Shown here: piece by piece, positions 41,323 through 51,456 of the stretch | Numbering within the stretch: position 1 is the first letter of the stretch | How the letters are laid out: the number at the start of each line of letters is the position of its first letter | Assembly (NCBI RefSeq): GCF_023721755.1 | Contig: NZ_JAMDLH010000010.1 | Location: 101,112 to 165,111 of the forward strand | Source: Pleomorphomonas sp. NRK KF1 | GTDB lineage: Bacteria > Pseudomonadota > Alphaproteobacteria > Rhizobiales > Pleomorphomonadaceae | Direction: 5' to 3' | Length of the DNA: 64,000 bases | Position numbers and translations under genes: made by a program | Notes under the pieces: model-generated | What the model was told of the DNA's origin: nothing | The model's database searches: none | The model's input: the letters and a program-made list of their open reading frames with translations, nothing else

Positions 41323-42948
41323 ATGATTGGCCGGATTGTCCCGCAACGGACGCCGGCTCCTGGATCGCGGCGCGCCGGAGTACTCTCAGTGGGTGACGCG
41401 GGCGACCAAAGCGACCGCGCAGACTCCACGCGAGGACGTGCCGATTCCGCAGCCAATGCGGGGGACGGAGCGTCCGGTGTCCTGTCGAAGCGGGCGGCGC
41501 GACGCCGCCGCAAGCGCCGGTCCGGTTCGGGCACGGCGGGTGACAGGACCTCGGTGGGACATGCGCCAACACCGGGCGACAAGCCGCCGGAGCGGGCAAC
41601 CGCGCAGCCGGCGCGTGCCGATTCGCCTTCCATTTCATCCCCCGACAAGCCGTCTGCCGACAAGTCGGAAGCGCCGGCCGGCCGGACGCGCGACGATGGC
41701 GCCAGGCGCCGGCGGCGACGCGGTCCTTCGAAGGGTGCCCTGCGCGGCGTGCGCAAGCCCGGCCGGGAGGATGGTCGCTCCGACGACGGACGAAGCCGCG
41801 AGGGCGACCGCCGCAAGGGCGGCGATCGGCATGCCGATGCCGGCGAGGCACGGTCGGCCGCCGGCCAGGGACACCATGGCCATCACGGTTCGCACGGGCG
41901 CGACGGCCGTCGTGGTCTGCCGGCGACGGGACCGCTCTACGCGGCGCTCGATCTTGGCACCAACAACTGCCGCCTGCTGGTGGCCGAGCCGCAGGATCGT
42001 GGCTTTCGCGTCGTCGATGCCTATTCGCGCATCGTCCGGCTCGGCGAGGGCATAGGCCGGACCGGACGCCTCTCCGACGCGGCGATGGATCGAGCGGTCG
42101 ACGCGCTCGCCGTCTGCCGGGGCAAGCTGGCCGATCTCAAGGTTCGCCGGATGCGGCTGATTGCAACCGAGGCCTGCCGGCTGGCCGACAACGGCCCGCT
42201 GTTTCTCGATCGTGTGCGGCGGGAGACCGGCCTCAACCTGGAAATCGTCAGTCGGGAGACCGAGGCGCGACTTGCCGTGGCCGGCTGCGCCACGCTGATC
42301 GATCCGCGCTCTCAGGGCGTGCTGCTGTTCGACATCGGCGGCGGCTCGTCGGAGCTGGTCTGGCTCGATCTCCGGCGGCGGGGCGAGGCGCGCGGCTTCG
42401 CGCTCACCCGCTTCATCAAGAGCTGGACGTCTTTGCCGGTCGGCGTCGTCACGCTCAGCGAGCGGCATGGCGGCCACATGGTCACGCCCGACATCTACCG
42501 CGACATGGTCGAGGAGGTGGTGGGGCTTCTTGAGGGATTCGACGGCATGGACGGCGCCGCCGAGCTGGTGGCCTCGGGCGGTGCGCACATGCTGGGTACG
42601 TCCGGCACGGTGACGACGTTGGCCGGCATTCATCTCGGCCTCAAGCGCTATGACCGTCGCCGCGTCGACGGCGTCTGGCTCGATGGCGGCGAGGTGGACG
42701 ACATGATCGATCGCCTGACCGGCATGGGCTACGATCAACGCGTCGCCAACCCCTGCATCGGCTCCGATCGCGCCGATCTGGTGCTGGCCGGATGCGCCAT
42801 TCTGGAAGCCATTCGCCGCAAGTGGCCCTGCCAGCGGTTGCGCGTCGCCGATCGCGGTCTGCGCGAGGGTATCCTGGTCGAACTCATGGCCCGCGACGGC
42901 GTCTGGCGTCGCCGGCCTCAGCCCGCAAGGACGGAAGCGCATGTCTGA
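41323..42948 (+). CDS. Ppx/GppA-family exopolyphosphatase with long disordered N-terminus
   Basis: 541 residues. Residues 1-204 are low-complexity, rich in Arg, Gly, Asp and Ser, with a [16 protein letters not shown] run. The catalytic ASKHA fold starts at about 205 ([16 protein letters not shown]) and has [12 protein letters not shown] and the conserved [17 protein letters not shown]. Members hydrolyse polyphosphate or pppGpp. The ATG at 41323 has AAAGGGAG 7 nt upstream. Its stop overlaps the rlmE start by 8 nt, a pairing common in rhizobia. Confidence 0.9.
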   Translation: MIGRIVPQRTPAPGSRRAGVLSVGDAGDQSDRADSTRGRADSAANAGDGASGVLSKRAARRRRKRRSGSGTAGDRTSVGHAPTPGDKPPERATAQPARADSPSISSPDKPSADKSEAPAGRTRDDGARRRRRRGPSKGALRGVRKPGREDGRSDDGRSREGDRRKGGDRHADAGEARSAAGQGHHGHHGSHGRDGRRGLPATGPLYAALDLGTNNCRLLVAEPQDRGFRVVDAYSRIVRLGEGIGRTGRLSDAAMDRAVDALAVCRGKLADLKVRRMRLIATEACRLADNGPLFLDRVRRETGLNLEIVSRETEARLAVAGCATLIDPRSQGVLLFDIGGGSSELVWLDLRRRGEARGFALTRFIKSWTSLPVGVVTLSERHGGHMVTPDIYRDMVEEVVGLLEGFDGMDGAAELVASGGAHMLGTSGTVTTLAGIHLGLKRYDRRRVDGVWLDGGEVDDMIDRLTGMGYDQRVANPCIGSDRADLVLAGCAILEAIRRKWPCQRLRVADRGLREGILVELMARDGVWRRRPQPARTEAHV

Positions 42949-43717
42949 CAAGGGAAAATCCGGTGGAGACAAGCCGGCCGGTCCGGACAAGTCCAAGGGT
43001 AAAGGGCGGGCCGAGACGGGCCTCAAGGTCAAGGTGAAGACGGCGCGCGGCCGTACCGCCTCGTCGGTGCGCTGGCTGCAGCGCCAGCTCAACGACCCCT
43101 ATGTGGTCAAGGCGCGCAAGGAAGGCTGGCGGTCGCGCGCCGCCTTCAAGCTGATCGAGATCGACGAGAAGTACCACCTCCTGAAGCCGGGCAACCGGGT
43201 GGTCGACCTGGGCGCCGCGCCGGGCGGCTGGTGCCAGGTGGCGGCCAGGAAGACGGGGTCGACGCCGGGCAATCCGCTGGTGGTCGGCATCGACTATCTT
43301 GAAATGGACGGCGTGCCGGGCGTGGCGCTGCTTCAGAAGGACTTCCTCGACGACGACGCGCCGGACGCGCTGATGGCCGCCCTCGGCGGGCACACGCCCG
43401 ACGTGGTGCTTTCCGACATGGCGGCGCCGACCACCGGCCACCACAAGACCGACCATCTTCGCACCACCTACCTCTGCGAGGTGGCGGCCGCCTTTGCCGT
43501 CGACGTGCTTCGGCCGGGCGGCGCCTTCGTCGCCAAGGTGTTCCGGGGCGGTACCGAGAACGAGCTTCTGGCGACGCTGAAGCAGAACTTCGCGCAGGTC
43601 TTCCACTTCAAGCCGCCGTCTTCGCGGCAGGAAAGCGTGGAGATGTACGTCGTCGCCAAGGGCTTCAAGGGGCGGCCCTCCGCCGGGACGGAGGCGGACG
43701 AGGACGCGCAGCCGTGA
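42941..43717 (+). CDS. rlmE: 23S rRNA 2'-O-ribose methyltransferase RlmE (FtsJ/RrmJ)
   Basis: 258 residues. After a Lys/Gly-rich head the RrmJ core shows the K-D-K-E catalytic set in [45 protein letters not shown] and FVAKVFRGG. It methylates U2552 of 23S rRNA, an assembly step of the 50S subunit. The start overlaps ppx, and the stop overlaps recX (GTGA). Confidence 0.95.
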   Translation: MSDKGKSGGDKPAGPDKSKGKGRAETGLKVKVKTARGRTASSVRWLQRQLNDPYVVKARKEGWRSRAAFKLIEIDEKYHLLKPGNRVVDLGAAPGGWCQVAARKTGSTPGNPLVVGIDYLEMDGVPGVALLQKDFLDDDAPDALMAALGGHTPDVVLSDMAAPTTGHHKTDHLRTTYLCEVAAAFAVDVLRPGGAFVAKVFRGGTENELLATLKQNFAQVFHFKPPSSRQESVEMYVVAKGFKGRPSAGTEADEDAQP

Positions 43718-44331
43718 GCGGCGCGCCTCCCGGCGCTGATGGCTGGGACCGCATCCCCGACGAGCCGGATGGCTCGATCCGGGCGACACCGACCGAACCC
43801 CGGAAGCTGCGCGACAAGCTGCGTCGCTCCGGCTTTGCCTATCTTCAGCGCCACTCCGCTTCGGAAGCGCATTTTTCCGGCCTGATGGAGCAGAAGCTTC
43901 GGCGATGGGAGGCGGCGGGCTACGTCGCTTTGGGCGAAGCCCGCGCTGCCGATCTCGTCGCCGAGCTGACCTCGGAGTTTCGCGAGCTCGGCCTTCTCGA
44001 CGACGCCGGCTTTGCCGCCTCGCGCGTTGCCTCGGCGCGTCGCAAGGGCGCCTCGCGCCTCAAGATCGCTCTCGGTCTTCGGGCGAAGGGCGTCGACGGC
44101 GAACTGGCGCGGGCGGCCATCGATGACGAGGGCACCGACGAGACGGTCGCGGCGCTCCGCTTCTGCCGTCGGCGACGGATCGGTCCGTGGCGGCGGGGCG
44201 AGCGACCGGATCGGGACGGTCTCAACCGGGAGATCGCCATCCTGGCGCGGCAGGGTTTTGCCACTCAGCTCGGACGCGCCGTCGTGCTACTGTCGCTTGA
44301 GGAAGCCGAGGACAAGCTCGGCGCGATTTGA
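43714..44331 (+). CDS. recX: RecX family regulatory protein
   Basis: 205 residues of three-helix repeats: [59 protein letters not shown] and FCRRRRIG. RecX limits RecA filament growth. The start is GTG overlapping the rlmE stop. It is encoded far from recA and 11 nt before recO. A charged head of 30 residues precedes the fold. Confidence 0.87.
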   Translation: MSGAPPGADGWDRIPDEPDGSIRATPTEPRKLRDKLRRSGFAYLQRHSASEAHFSGLMEQKLRRWEAAGYVALGEARAADLVAELTSEFRELGLLDDAGFAASRVASARRKGASRLKIALGLRAKGVDGELARAAIDDEGTDETVAALRFCRRRRIGPWRRGERPDRDGLNREIAILARQGFATQLGRAVVLLSLEEAEDKLGAI

Positions 44332-44342
44332 GACTGTCGTCG

Positions 44343-45080
44343 ATGGAATGGGTGTCGGAAGCGCTGCTGATCGGCCTTCGCCCGCATGGGGAGACCAGCG
44401 CGGTGATCGAAGTGATGACGCCCGACTACGGTCGTCATCTCGGCCTTGTGAAGGGCGCCCGCTCGCGGCGCCTGCAGCCGGTTCTGCAGACGGGAAACTC
44501 GCTGCTGGTCAACTGGCGGGCGCGGCTTGAGACGCATCTCGGTCTGTTTTCCGTCGAACTGTCGGAAGCGCGGGCGGCGCGGCTGATGGAAAGCGCCTCC
44601 GGTGTGTTCGGCGTGCAGATCGTTGCCGGCCACCTCAGGCTCCTGGCCGAACGCGAGGCGCATGCGGGTCTCTACCGGGCGGCGATCGCGCTGCTCGACC
44701 ATCTCGACGGCTTGCTGCAATCGGCGGCGCTGATCGCCCGCTTCGAGCTGATGCTGCTCGACGAACTGGGCTTCGGGCTCGATCTGTCCTGTTGCGCTGC
44801 GACAGGACGAACCGACGATCTTCGCTTCGTCAGCCCCAGGTCGGCCCGTGCGGTCTCGGCCGAAGCCGGCGCGCCCTATGCCGACCGCTTGCTGAAGCTG
44901 CCCGCCTTCCTGTTGTCTGGCGCGGACGACAGTCCGGATGCCGCCGATGTCGTCGCGGCACTGAAACTCACGGGCTTCTTTCTCGACCGACATGTCGCCG
45001 GCCCCCGGGCGATCGATCTGCCGACGGCGCGAACGCAAATGCTCGGCAAGCTGGAAGCCGAACGGCGCGGCCTATCGTAG
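44343..45080 (+). CDS. recO: DNA repair protein RecO
   Basis: 245 residues: an N-terminal OB fold (EWVSEALLIGLRPHGETSAVIEV, GRHLGLVKGARSRRLQPVLQ, GNSLLVNWRAR) and a helical C-terminal domain (RFELMLLDELGFGLDLSCCAATG). It helps load RecA on SSB-coated DNA with RecR. The ATG at 44343 matches rhizobial starts; a TTG five codons upstream is less likely. Confidence 0.93.
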   Translation: MEWVSEALLIGLRPHGETSAVIEVMTPDYGRHLGLVKGARSRRLQPVLQTGNSLLVNWRARLETHLGLFSVELSEARAARLMESASGVFGVQIVAGHLRLLAEREAHAGLYRAAIALLDHLDGLLQSAALIARFELMLLDELGFGLDLSCCAATGRTDDLRFVSPRSARAVSAEAGAPYADRLLKLPAFLLSGADDSPDAADVVAALKLTGFFLDRHVAGPRAIDLPTARTQMLGKLEAERRGLS

Positions 45081-45107
45081 ATTTCCTTGGTTACCCAGAG
45101 TGTTACC

Positions 45108-45260
45108 TTACCCTCTCCCTGTTCCCTCTCCCACAAGGGGCGAGGGGACGCGGTTGGAGCCTACCCACTTCTGGAAAGCTCGTCCGGTTCAGAATAAGGG
45201 GGGCGACAAATCCGGTCGTCCCCTCGCCCCTTGTGGGAGAGGGAACAGGGAGAGGGGTAA
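45108..45260. repeat. 42-bp near-perfect inverted repeat around a 68-nt centre
   Basis: The left arm (45108-45149) and right arm (45218-45260) are reverse complements with one extra G on the right. Each arm contains a smaller palindrome, CCCTCTCCCACAAGGGGCGAGGG-like in pattern. It lies between the stops of recO and the AMP-ligase gene and would fold into a very long stem. It resembles dispersed extragenic palindromes of alphaproteobacterial genomes. Confidence 0.85.
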
Positions 45261-45294
45261 ACCTATCTGGATTTCGATATACTGGCCGAGTGAC

Positions 45295-46923
45295 TCACGC
45301 CACAGCGGCGAGAAACAGTGCCTCGCGGCGCACCGTGCCGTCGGCATTGCGCGGGATCTCCGGCACGGACACCAACGCCGCCGGGCGGTCGAGCTTGCCG
45401 GCCTCCTCGCCCTCCAGCCAGATCAGGAGATCGGTCAGCGATGGCCGCTCGCCGCTTCTCGGCACCACGGCGAGGCCCAGGCGATGGCCCACCGGGCCGG
45501 CTTCGATCGGGAAAACGGCGGCGTCCTCGACGCTGGGATGACGCGAGAACAAGGCATCGAGCCGTTTCGGCGACACGGTGATGCCGGCGATGCCGATGGT
45601 TTCGTCGAGAGTGCCGGTGATGGTCAGGCGTCCCTCGCGCTCCTCGGCGGCGAGGCCGGTGCGAAGGAAACCATCCGAGGTGACGCCAAGCAGGGCGCTG
45701 CGCCGGCCGGACTGCGGTTCGGGCCAGGGCGCATCGGGAATGAGGGCGCCGCCGAGCAGCAACTCGCCGCCGTCCGCCTTGCGGCCGCGCGCGCCAGCCT
45801 TGGCCTTGACCCTCGCTTCGAACAGGATCGGCGCCGCGCTGAGGCCACCCATGTGCGCCGCGCCCGCCGGCAGCGCCACAGAGCCCCCGTCGGCATCGCG
45901 AGCGCGCGGTATGAGGCAGAGGCCGCCGAGCGTCAGCAGGTCGACGGTGCGAGCGGCCGGTGCCGGTGCCAGACCGAGGCCGACACCGACGGCCGAGAAG
46001 GCAAGGGGACGGTCGAGCTGAGCGGCGAGCGGGGCGACCATCACTTCCGGCAGCACGATGCGGTCGGCGCCCACGCTCTCCACCGCCTCGGCGAGGCCGG
46101 CGAGCGATGTGCCGTGATGGAAGGCGACGCGGCCGCCGGACATCAGGGCCGTGACGATCGAGCCGGCGACCGAGGCCAGGCTGGCCGGATGCATGGTGGA
46201 GACAATCGTCTCCGGCGCCACGATGCCTGCCTCAAGGAGGTGGCCGGTGGCGATCGCCATCAGTTGGTTGTGGCTGTAGGGAACGATCAGCAACTCGTCG
46301 TCGGGCGTGCGGGCCATGGAGAGCAGGGCGATGTGGTCGGCCGCTTCGCCGCGCCGCGTCACCTCGGGCGGTTCGCCCAGCGCATCGAGATCGGCCAGCA
46401 CTTCGGAGAGGTCGATCAGGCCGTCCGGCTGGCCGTCGCCGACGGCGAAGACGAAGCGGATGGCGAAGGTATCGGCGGCGACATCGCGGACCAGTTCGCC
46501 CGAAGGTTCGCTTTCGATTTCCGAAGCGGTGACCATGGCCTTGATCGACGCTGCCTCGATGGCCGCCTCGATTTCCGATTTGGTCCAGTAGATCGGCAGT
46601 GGCGCGACCACGAGGCCGGCCTTCAGAGCCGCAAACAGGATGATGGCCGCGTCGGCGCAGGGCGGCAGGTGAATGCCGAGCACCATGTCCGGCCGTAGGC
46701 CGACGGCGGCGAAGAAGGCGGCGAGGCCATTGATCCGCTTTTCCGCCCCAGCAAAGCTGTAGGTGGCGGAAAGGCCGGGCACCGCGCCCACGCCGACGTC
46801 CTCGAAGGCGATCGTCTCGGGCGCCACCGCGGCGGTGCGGCGCAGCAGCTCGACGAGCGTCACATTGCTCCAGACTCCGGAGGCGACGTAGGTTTCGGCT
46901 CGTTGTTCGGACGTCAGGATCAT
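45295..46923 (-). CDS. Degenerate AMP-dependent synthetase/ligase-like protein
   Basis: 542 residues with the fold outline of acyl-CoA synthetases (VTLVELLRRTAAVAPETIAFED, AAFFAAVGLRPDMVLGIHLPPCADAAI near the N-terminus and GTLDETIGIAGITVSPKRLDALF in the hinge region). The A3 phosphate loop (normally T/S-G-S/T-T-G-xPK) is not found; the corresponding part reads LLSMARTPDDELLIVP. The A10 catalytic Lys is replaced: IPRNADGTVRRE has Thr where GK is expected. It is therefore probably not an active ligase. Its start is 41 nt after a binding-protein gene on the same strand. Confidence 0.78.
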   Translation of the reverse strand: MILTSEQRAETYVASGVWSNVTLVELLRRTAAVAPETIAFEDVGVGAVPGLSATYSFAGAEKRINGLAAFFAAVGLRPDMVLGIHLPPCADAAIILFAALKAGLVVAPLPIYWTKSEIEAAIEAASIKAMVTASEIESEPSGELVRDVAADTFAIRFVFAVGDGQPDGLIDLSEVLADLDALGEPPEVTRRGEAADHIALLSMARTPDDELLIVPYSHNQLMAIATGHLLEAGIVAPETIVSTMHPASLASVAGSIVTALMSGGRVAFHHGTSLAGLAEAVESVGADRIVLPEVMVAPLAAQLDRPLAFSAVGVGLGLAPAPAARTVDLLTLGGLCLIPRARDADGGSVALPAGAAHMGGLSAAPILFEARVKAKAGARGRKADGGELLLGGALIPDAPWPEPQSGRRSALLGVTSDGFLRTGLAAEEREGRLTITGTLDETIGIAGITVSPKRLDALFSRHPSVEDAAVFPIEAGPVGHRLGLAVVPRSGERPSLTDLLIWLEGEEAGKLDRPAALVSVPEIPRNADGTVRREALFLAAVA

Positions 46924-46964
46924 CGCGCGTTTCCCTGTATGCGCTCGGGTTCCGTTACGTGGCG

Positions 46965-48788
46965 TCAGGACTTGCCGTCCGCCCACCAGGCGGGCGGCTG
47001 GATGCCGGTCAGTGCCGTCGTCTCCGGCCTATGGACACGCGTCCAGCGGGCGACCAGATCCGTGGGCAGGTGATAGAGCGGTATGCAGTAGAGACCGGAG
47101 ATCAACAGACGGTCGAGGGCACGCACGGCCGCCTCGAACTCGTCACGGCCGGTGGCGGCGAGAAGGGCGTCGATCATGGCGTCGATCGCCCGGCTCGATG
47201 CGCCGGCATAGTTGAAGGTGCCCTCGGTGACGGCGGCCTTCTGCGACCAACGGTTCATCTGTTCGTTGCCCGGTGACAGCGACGCCGTCCAGAGCATCTG
47301 CAGCATGTCGAAGTCGAAGGACTTCTGACGGTCGTAATACTGCGTCGAATCGACGAGGCGCACCGACATGTCGATGCCGACCAGCTTGAGCGTCGCCTGA
47401 TAGGCGAGGGCAAGACGTTCCTCGTCGGGCACCTTGGCCATGAACTCGAAGGCGAATGGTTTGCCGTCGGCATCCACCAGCCGCTTCCCGTCGAGCTTCC
47501 AGCCGGCCTCGCCGAGAAGGTCGAGGGCGGCACGCAGCGCCTTGCGGTCGCGGCCCGTGCCGTCGCTGACCGGTGGCGCATAGGTACCGTCCATGACGTC
47601 GGGCCTGACCTGATCCTCGTAGGGGGCGAGCAGCGCCTTCTCGTCATCCGAGGCGGGGACGCCGAGCGCCGACAGGCTCGACCCCTCGAAATAGGAGCCG
47701 CTTCTTGCGTAGGCGCCGTAGTAGAGCGTCCGATTGACGGCTTCGAAGTCGAACAGCAGCGTCATCGCCTCGCGCACGCGGACGTCCTTGAAGATCTCCC
47801 GGCGCGTGTTGAACACGAAGCCGGTCATTCCCTTGGGCGAGCCGTTGGCTATCTTTTCGAGGACGACGCGGCCGTCCTTGGCGGCCGGGAAATCGTAGGC
47901 CTTGGCCCAATGGCCGGGGTCGGTGTCGATGTAGACATCGAAGGCGCCGGACTTGAAAGCTTCGAAATAAGCGGTGCTGTCCTTGAAATACTCGATACGG
48001 ATCTCGTCGAAATTGTCGAGCCCGCGCTTGATGGGCAACTCCCGCGCCCAATAGTCCGGGTTGCGCTTCAGCACCACCTGCCGACCTTCGTCGACGCTCG
48101 CCACCTGATAGGGGCCCGAGCCCAGAATGGGCTTCATCGACGACTGGTCGAAGGTTTCGGGATCCACCGCATGCTGGGGCAGGATCGGCGTGTAGCCGCC
48201 AATGAGCAGCGGCAGCTCGCGGTCGCCGCCATCGGCAAAGGAAAAGCGCAGGGTGCGCTCGCCGACGCGGTCGATCGATACCACCTTGTCGAAGCGGCGC
48301 TTGTAGACCGGGCGCCCCTTCGTCTTCAGCAGGTCGACAGTGAACAGCACGTCGTCGACCGTTACCGGCTGACCGTCGGCGAAAGTGGCCGCCGGATTGA
48401 GCGTGAACTCCACCCAACTGCGGTCGGGTGGCATTTCGACGCTCTCGGCGAGGAGACCATAGAGCGAAAAGGCCTCGTCGGCCGACCGATGGAGCAGCGT
48501 GTCCCAGACATTGTAGCCGTAGAGCACGTCCGACAGGCCGCGCGGCGCGTTGCCCTTGACGATGAAGGGATTGAGACTGTCGAACGAACCGGGGAAGCCA
48601 AGGGCGAAAGTGCCGCCCTTGGGGGCGGTGGGATCGGCATAGGGAAGATGGTCGAAGCCGGCGGGAAGGGCGGGCTCGCCGTGCATGGCAATGCCGTGGG
48701 CCGGCGCGGCGCGGGCCGGCAGCGACAGAAGGAGGGCGGCGCTGGCGGTGCCAAGACAAAAGACGCGGCGAGTAATGACGCCAGACAT
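46965..48788 (-). CDS. Peptide-type ABC substrate-binding protein (SBP family 5)
   Basis: 607 residues. The N-terminus MSGVITRRVFCLGTASA has a twin-arginine-like motif, so it may be Tat-exported; cleavage is likely after SLPARA. The family 5 fold follows (LLHRSADEAFSLYGLLAESVEM, NPAATFADGQPVTVDDVLFTVD, KPILGSGPYQVASVDEG). This long subgroup often precedes permeases of the Yej type, but no permease or ATPase is next to it. GGAG lies 8 nt before the ATG. Operon with the AMP-ligase-like gene. Confidence 0.9.
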   Translation of the reverse strand: MSGVITRRVFCLGTASAALLLSLPARAAPAHGIAMHGEPALPAGFDHLPYADPTAPKGGTFALGFPGSFDSLNPFIVKGNAPRGLSDVLYGYNVWDTLLHRSADEAFSLYGLLAESVEMPPDRSWVEFTLNPAATFADGQPVTVDDVLFTVDLLKTKGRPVYKRRFDKVVSIDRVGERTLRFSFADGGDRELPLLIGGYTPILPQHAVDPETFDQSSMKPILGSGPYQVASVDEGRQVVLKRNPDYWARELPIKRGLDNFDEIRIEYFKDSTAYFEAFKSGAFDVYIDTDPGHWAKAYDFPAAKDGRVVLEKIANGSPKGMTGFVFNTRREIFKDVRVREAMTLLFDFEAVNRTLYYGAYARSGSYFEGSSLSALGVPASDDEKALLAPYEDQVRPDVMDGTYAPPVSDGTGRDRKALRAALDLLGEAGWKLDGKRLVDADGKPFAFEFMAKVPDEERLALAYQATLKLVGIDMSVRLVDSTQYYDRQKSFDFDMLQMLWTASLSPGNEQMNRWSQKAAVTEGTFNYAGASSRAIDAMIDALLAATGRDEFEAAVRALDRLLISGLYCIPLYHLPTDLVARWTRVHRPETTALTGIQPPAWWADGKS

Positions 48789-49152
48789 GAACCAGGCTCC
48801 GTTCGGAAGCGAATCTTTCCGAGACGTTAACACGTTCGTCCTGTTCGGACCGATGATTTTTGGTTCGAGCGGTGCGCGGTCCACCGCCGAACCGCACGCT
48901 GGAACACGGCTTTTTCCGTCTGGGACCATCGGGTCACCGTGTTGCCCAATTTTGACGTCATCGGGTTTTGCGACTTCCGGGCGGTGGGGCGAGGTGCGCC
49001 CCGCGCGCCGCAGGGGAGAGAGAAAGTCACTTTCGGCAGGCTTCCTGGGGCTGAGATTGCGCGAAGCGCTGTTGACAAGTCGATCGAAATCAGACGATCG
49101 GTAGCGCCACAGATGTGTGCCTCCGGATCGACGCATGCAAAGGATTGGGCGA
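48789..49152. other. Divergent promoter region of the SBP5 and ialB genes
   Basis: 364 nt with no supported gene. A TTGACA at 49072-49077 reads toward ialB, and a TGACGTCA palindrome lies near 48954-48961. Both are short and could be chance. Confidence 0.4.
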
Positions 49153-49827
49153 ATGGCAACAGTTAACTCCTTCAGGACTCTGGGCTGCGTGGCGGCGCTG
49201 CTTTTGTCGGCGACGGCCGCTCTGGCTCAGGACAAGCCGGCCGCGCCGGCCGAGGCTCCGGCCGCCAGCGATGCGGCTGCCCCCGCTGCGTCGGCCGACA
49301 ACCCCTGGAACAAGCTCTGCGGCCAGGATGCGCGCACCAAGAAGCAGGTCTGCTTCACGGTTCGGGAGCTGCGCACCGACAGCGGTCAGTTCCTGGCCTC
49401 TGCCGGCGTGCGCGAGGTTGACGGCGAGACCCGAAAGATTCTTCTGGTGCAGACGCCTGTTGCCATGCTGCTTCAGCCGGGCATCCGCGTTCAGGTTGAC
49501 CAGAACACCCAGGTGCCGGGCAAGTACACCATCTGCATGCCCAACGCCTGCTTCGCCGAGATCCCGATCACCGACGACTTCACGGCGTCGATGAAGAAGG
49601 GCAAGGACCTGATCATCACCACGCAGAATCAGCAGGCCAAGGCGCTGAACTTCCCGATCTCGCTAACGGGCTTCACCGCGTCCTACGAGGGCCCGGCGAT
49701 CGACACCGCGGCGCTGCAGCGCCAGCGCGAGCAGCTCGCCTCCGAGGTGCAGCGCAAGGCCAAGGAAGCCCAGCAGAAGCTGCTGGACGCGCAGAACGCC
49801 GCCTCCGGCGCCGCTGCCAAGCCCTGA
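49153..49827 (+). CDS. Invasion-associated locus B (IalB) family protein
   Basis: 224 residues. The signal peptide ends at about residue 25 (ATAALAQ), followed by an Ala/Pro-rich linker. The IalB core is WNKLCGQDARTKKQVCFTVRE, LLVQTPVAMLLQPGIRVQVD, YTICMPNACFAEI, with two Cys pairs typical of the family. The last 45 residues are a Gln/Lys-rich coiled coil. It is a periplasmic protein of unknown role in free-living rhizobia. The ATG at 49153 is the best; 49135 is an alternative. Confidence 0.88.
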   Translation: MATVNSFRTLGCVAALLLSATAALAQDKPAAPAEAPAASDAAAPAASADNPWNKLCGQDARTKKQVCFTVRELRTDSGQFLASAGVREVDGETRKILLVQTPVAMLLQPGIRVQVDQNTQVPGKYTICMPNACFAEIPITDDFTASMKKGKDLIITTQNQQAKALNFPISLTGFTASYEGPAIDTAALQRQREQLASEVQRKAKEAQQKLLDAQNAASGAAAKP

Positions 49828-49852
49828 TCAGGGCGCCTTTCGAAACGAACGA

Positions 49853-49883
49853 AGCCCGGCGGGTCTCCCAGCCGGGCTTTTTT
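49853..49883 (+). terminator. Terminator between ialB and katA
   Basis: 8-bp stem AGCCCGGC/GCCGGGCT followed by six T on the plus strand; it lies between convergent genes. Confidence 0.9.
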
Positions 49884-49902
49884 CTGTTCTGTGGCGCGCC
49901 GC

Positions 49903-51345
49903 TCAGGCGACGCGGAGCGCCTGGCGGACGCCGGCCGCGTAGGCCGGATCGGCCTTCTCGAAGTGGCCAAGCTGGCGCTCGACGATTTCCAGCGGCACGC
50001 CGGCCATGGCGGCGGCGATGTTCTGGAAAAGGCGCTGCCGCTGTCCCTCGTCGAACAGGCGGAACAGGGCGCCGGCCTGCGAATAGTCGTCGTTGCCGGC
50101 GCGGTGGTCGTAGCGGTCGGCGTCGCCGGAAATGCGGAGCGGCGGTTCGCGGTACTCCGGCGCTTCACGCGGACCGCCGAAGCTGTTGGGCTCGTAATAG
50201 GCGTCCACATTGGCCTTGTTGGGCATGAAGTTCATGGCACCGTCCTTGTGATAGTGATGGACGGGGCATTTCGGCGCGTTGACCGGCAGCGCCTCATAGT
50301 GGGTGCCGAGCCGGTAGCGGTGGGCGTCGGCGTAGGAGAAGATGCGGGCCTGCAGCATCTTATCGGGCGAGAAGCCGACGCCGGGCACGATGTTGGACGG
50401 CGAGAAGGCGGCCTGCTCGATCTCGGCGAAATAGTTGTCGGCGTTGCGATTGAGCTCGAAGGTGCCGACCTCGATCAGCGGGTAGTCGGCATGCGGCCAC
50501 ACCTTGGTGAGGTCGAACGGGTTGTAGGGCGTCTTCTCGGCGTCGAGTTCCGGCATGATCTGGACGAAGAACTTCCAGCGCGGATAGTCACCGGCCTCGA
50601 TGGCGCCGAACAGGTCCTCCTGCGTGGATTCGCGGGTGCGGCCGACGACGTCCGCCGCCTCTGCGTTGGTGTAGTGGCGGTGACCCTGCATGGTCTTGAA
50701 ATGGAACTTCACCCAGAAGCGCTCGCCGGCCTCGTTGATGAAGGAATAGGTGTGGGAGCCGTAGCCGTTGATGTGGCGGACGTCGGTCGGTAGGCCGCGG
50801 TCGGAGAACAGGATGGTGACCTGGTGTAGGCTTTCCGGCGACAGCGACCAGAAGTCCCACATGGCGGTGGGCGAGCGCAGGTTGGTGCGCGGGTGCCGCT
50901 TCTGGGTGTGAATGAAGTCGGGGAACTTCAGCGGGTCGCGCACGAAGAACACCGGCGTGTTGTTGCCGACGATGTCCCAGTTGCCTTCCTCGGTGTAGAA
51001 TTTCAGGGCGAAGCCGCGCACGTCGCGCTCGGCATCGGCGGCGCCGAGCTCGCCGGCCACCGTGGAGAAGCGGAGGAGCAGCGGCGTTGTCTTGCCGACT
51101 TCGGAGAACAGCTTGGCGCCGGTGTAACGGGTGATGTCGTGGGTCACCGTCAGCTCGCCGAAGGCGCCCCAGCCCTTGGCATGAACGACGCGCTCGGGGA
51201 TGCGCTCGCGGTTCTGGTGAGCGAGCTTTTCGATGAGTTGCCAGTCCTGCATCAGCACCGGACCGCGTGAGCCGGCGGTGAGCGAGTTCTGGTTGTCGGC
51301 GATCGGGGCGCCGGCGGTGGTGGTCTGGATCGGTCTGTCGGTCAT
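49903..51345 (-). CDS. katA: Monofunctional heme catalase
   Basis: 480 residues, small-subunit (clade 3) size. It dismutates hydrogen peroxide. The distal His is in [15 protein letters not shown], where Trp-Gly replaces the usual Ala-Gly, the distal Asn is in [13 protein letters not shown] and the proximal heme-ligand Tyr is in [15 protein letters not shown]. It is divergent from oxyR, which implies OxyR control. The ATG at 51345 is chosen; GGAAGAG is close upstream. Confidence 0.96.
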   Translation of the reverse strand: MTDRPIQTTTAGAPIADNQNSLTAGSRGPVLMQDWQLIEKLAHQNRERIPERVVHAKGWGAFGELTVTHDITRYTGAKLFSEVGKTTPLLLRFSTVAGELGAADAERDVRGFALKFYTEEGNWDIVGNNTPVFFVRDPLKFPDFIHTQKRHPRTNLRSPTAMWDFWSLSPESLHQVTILFSDRGLPTDVRHINGYGSHTYSFINEAGERFWVKFHFKTMQGHRHYTNAEAADVVGRTRESTQEDLFGAIEAGDYPRWKFFVQIMPELDAEKTPYNPFDLTKVWPHADYPLIEVGTFELNRNADNYFAEIEQAAFSPSNIVPGVGFSPDKMLQARIFSYADAHRYRLGTHYEALPVNAPKCPVHHYHKDGAMNFMPNKANVDAYYEPNSFGGPREAPEYREPPLRISGDADRYDHRAGNDDYSQAGALFRLFDEGQRQRLFQNIAAAMAGVPLEIVERQLGHFEKADPAYAAGVRQALRVA

Positions 51346-51441
51346 GGCGGCTCTTCCTGACGGAGGTTGGTTTTGTGTCTGTTGCCCCCGACATGACGGC
51401 ATTTTCTGGAATCATTCCAATTGCTTTGTCCGGCCGGGCTG

Positions 51442-51456
51442 ATAGGATTTTCCTAT
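51442..51456 (+). promoter_or_regulatory. Palindrome ATAG-N7-CTAT over the oxyR start: OxyR half-site or translational hairpin
   Basis: ATAGGA-TTT-TCCTAT is a perfect 15-nt palindrome that fits the OxyR core (ATAG-N7-CTAT). It includes the AGGA ribosome-binding site and the first bases of the oxyR ATG. A second palindrome, TGGAATCATTCCA (51407-51419), is 36 nt away centre to centre. Confidence 0.5.
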
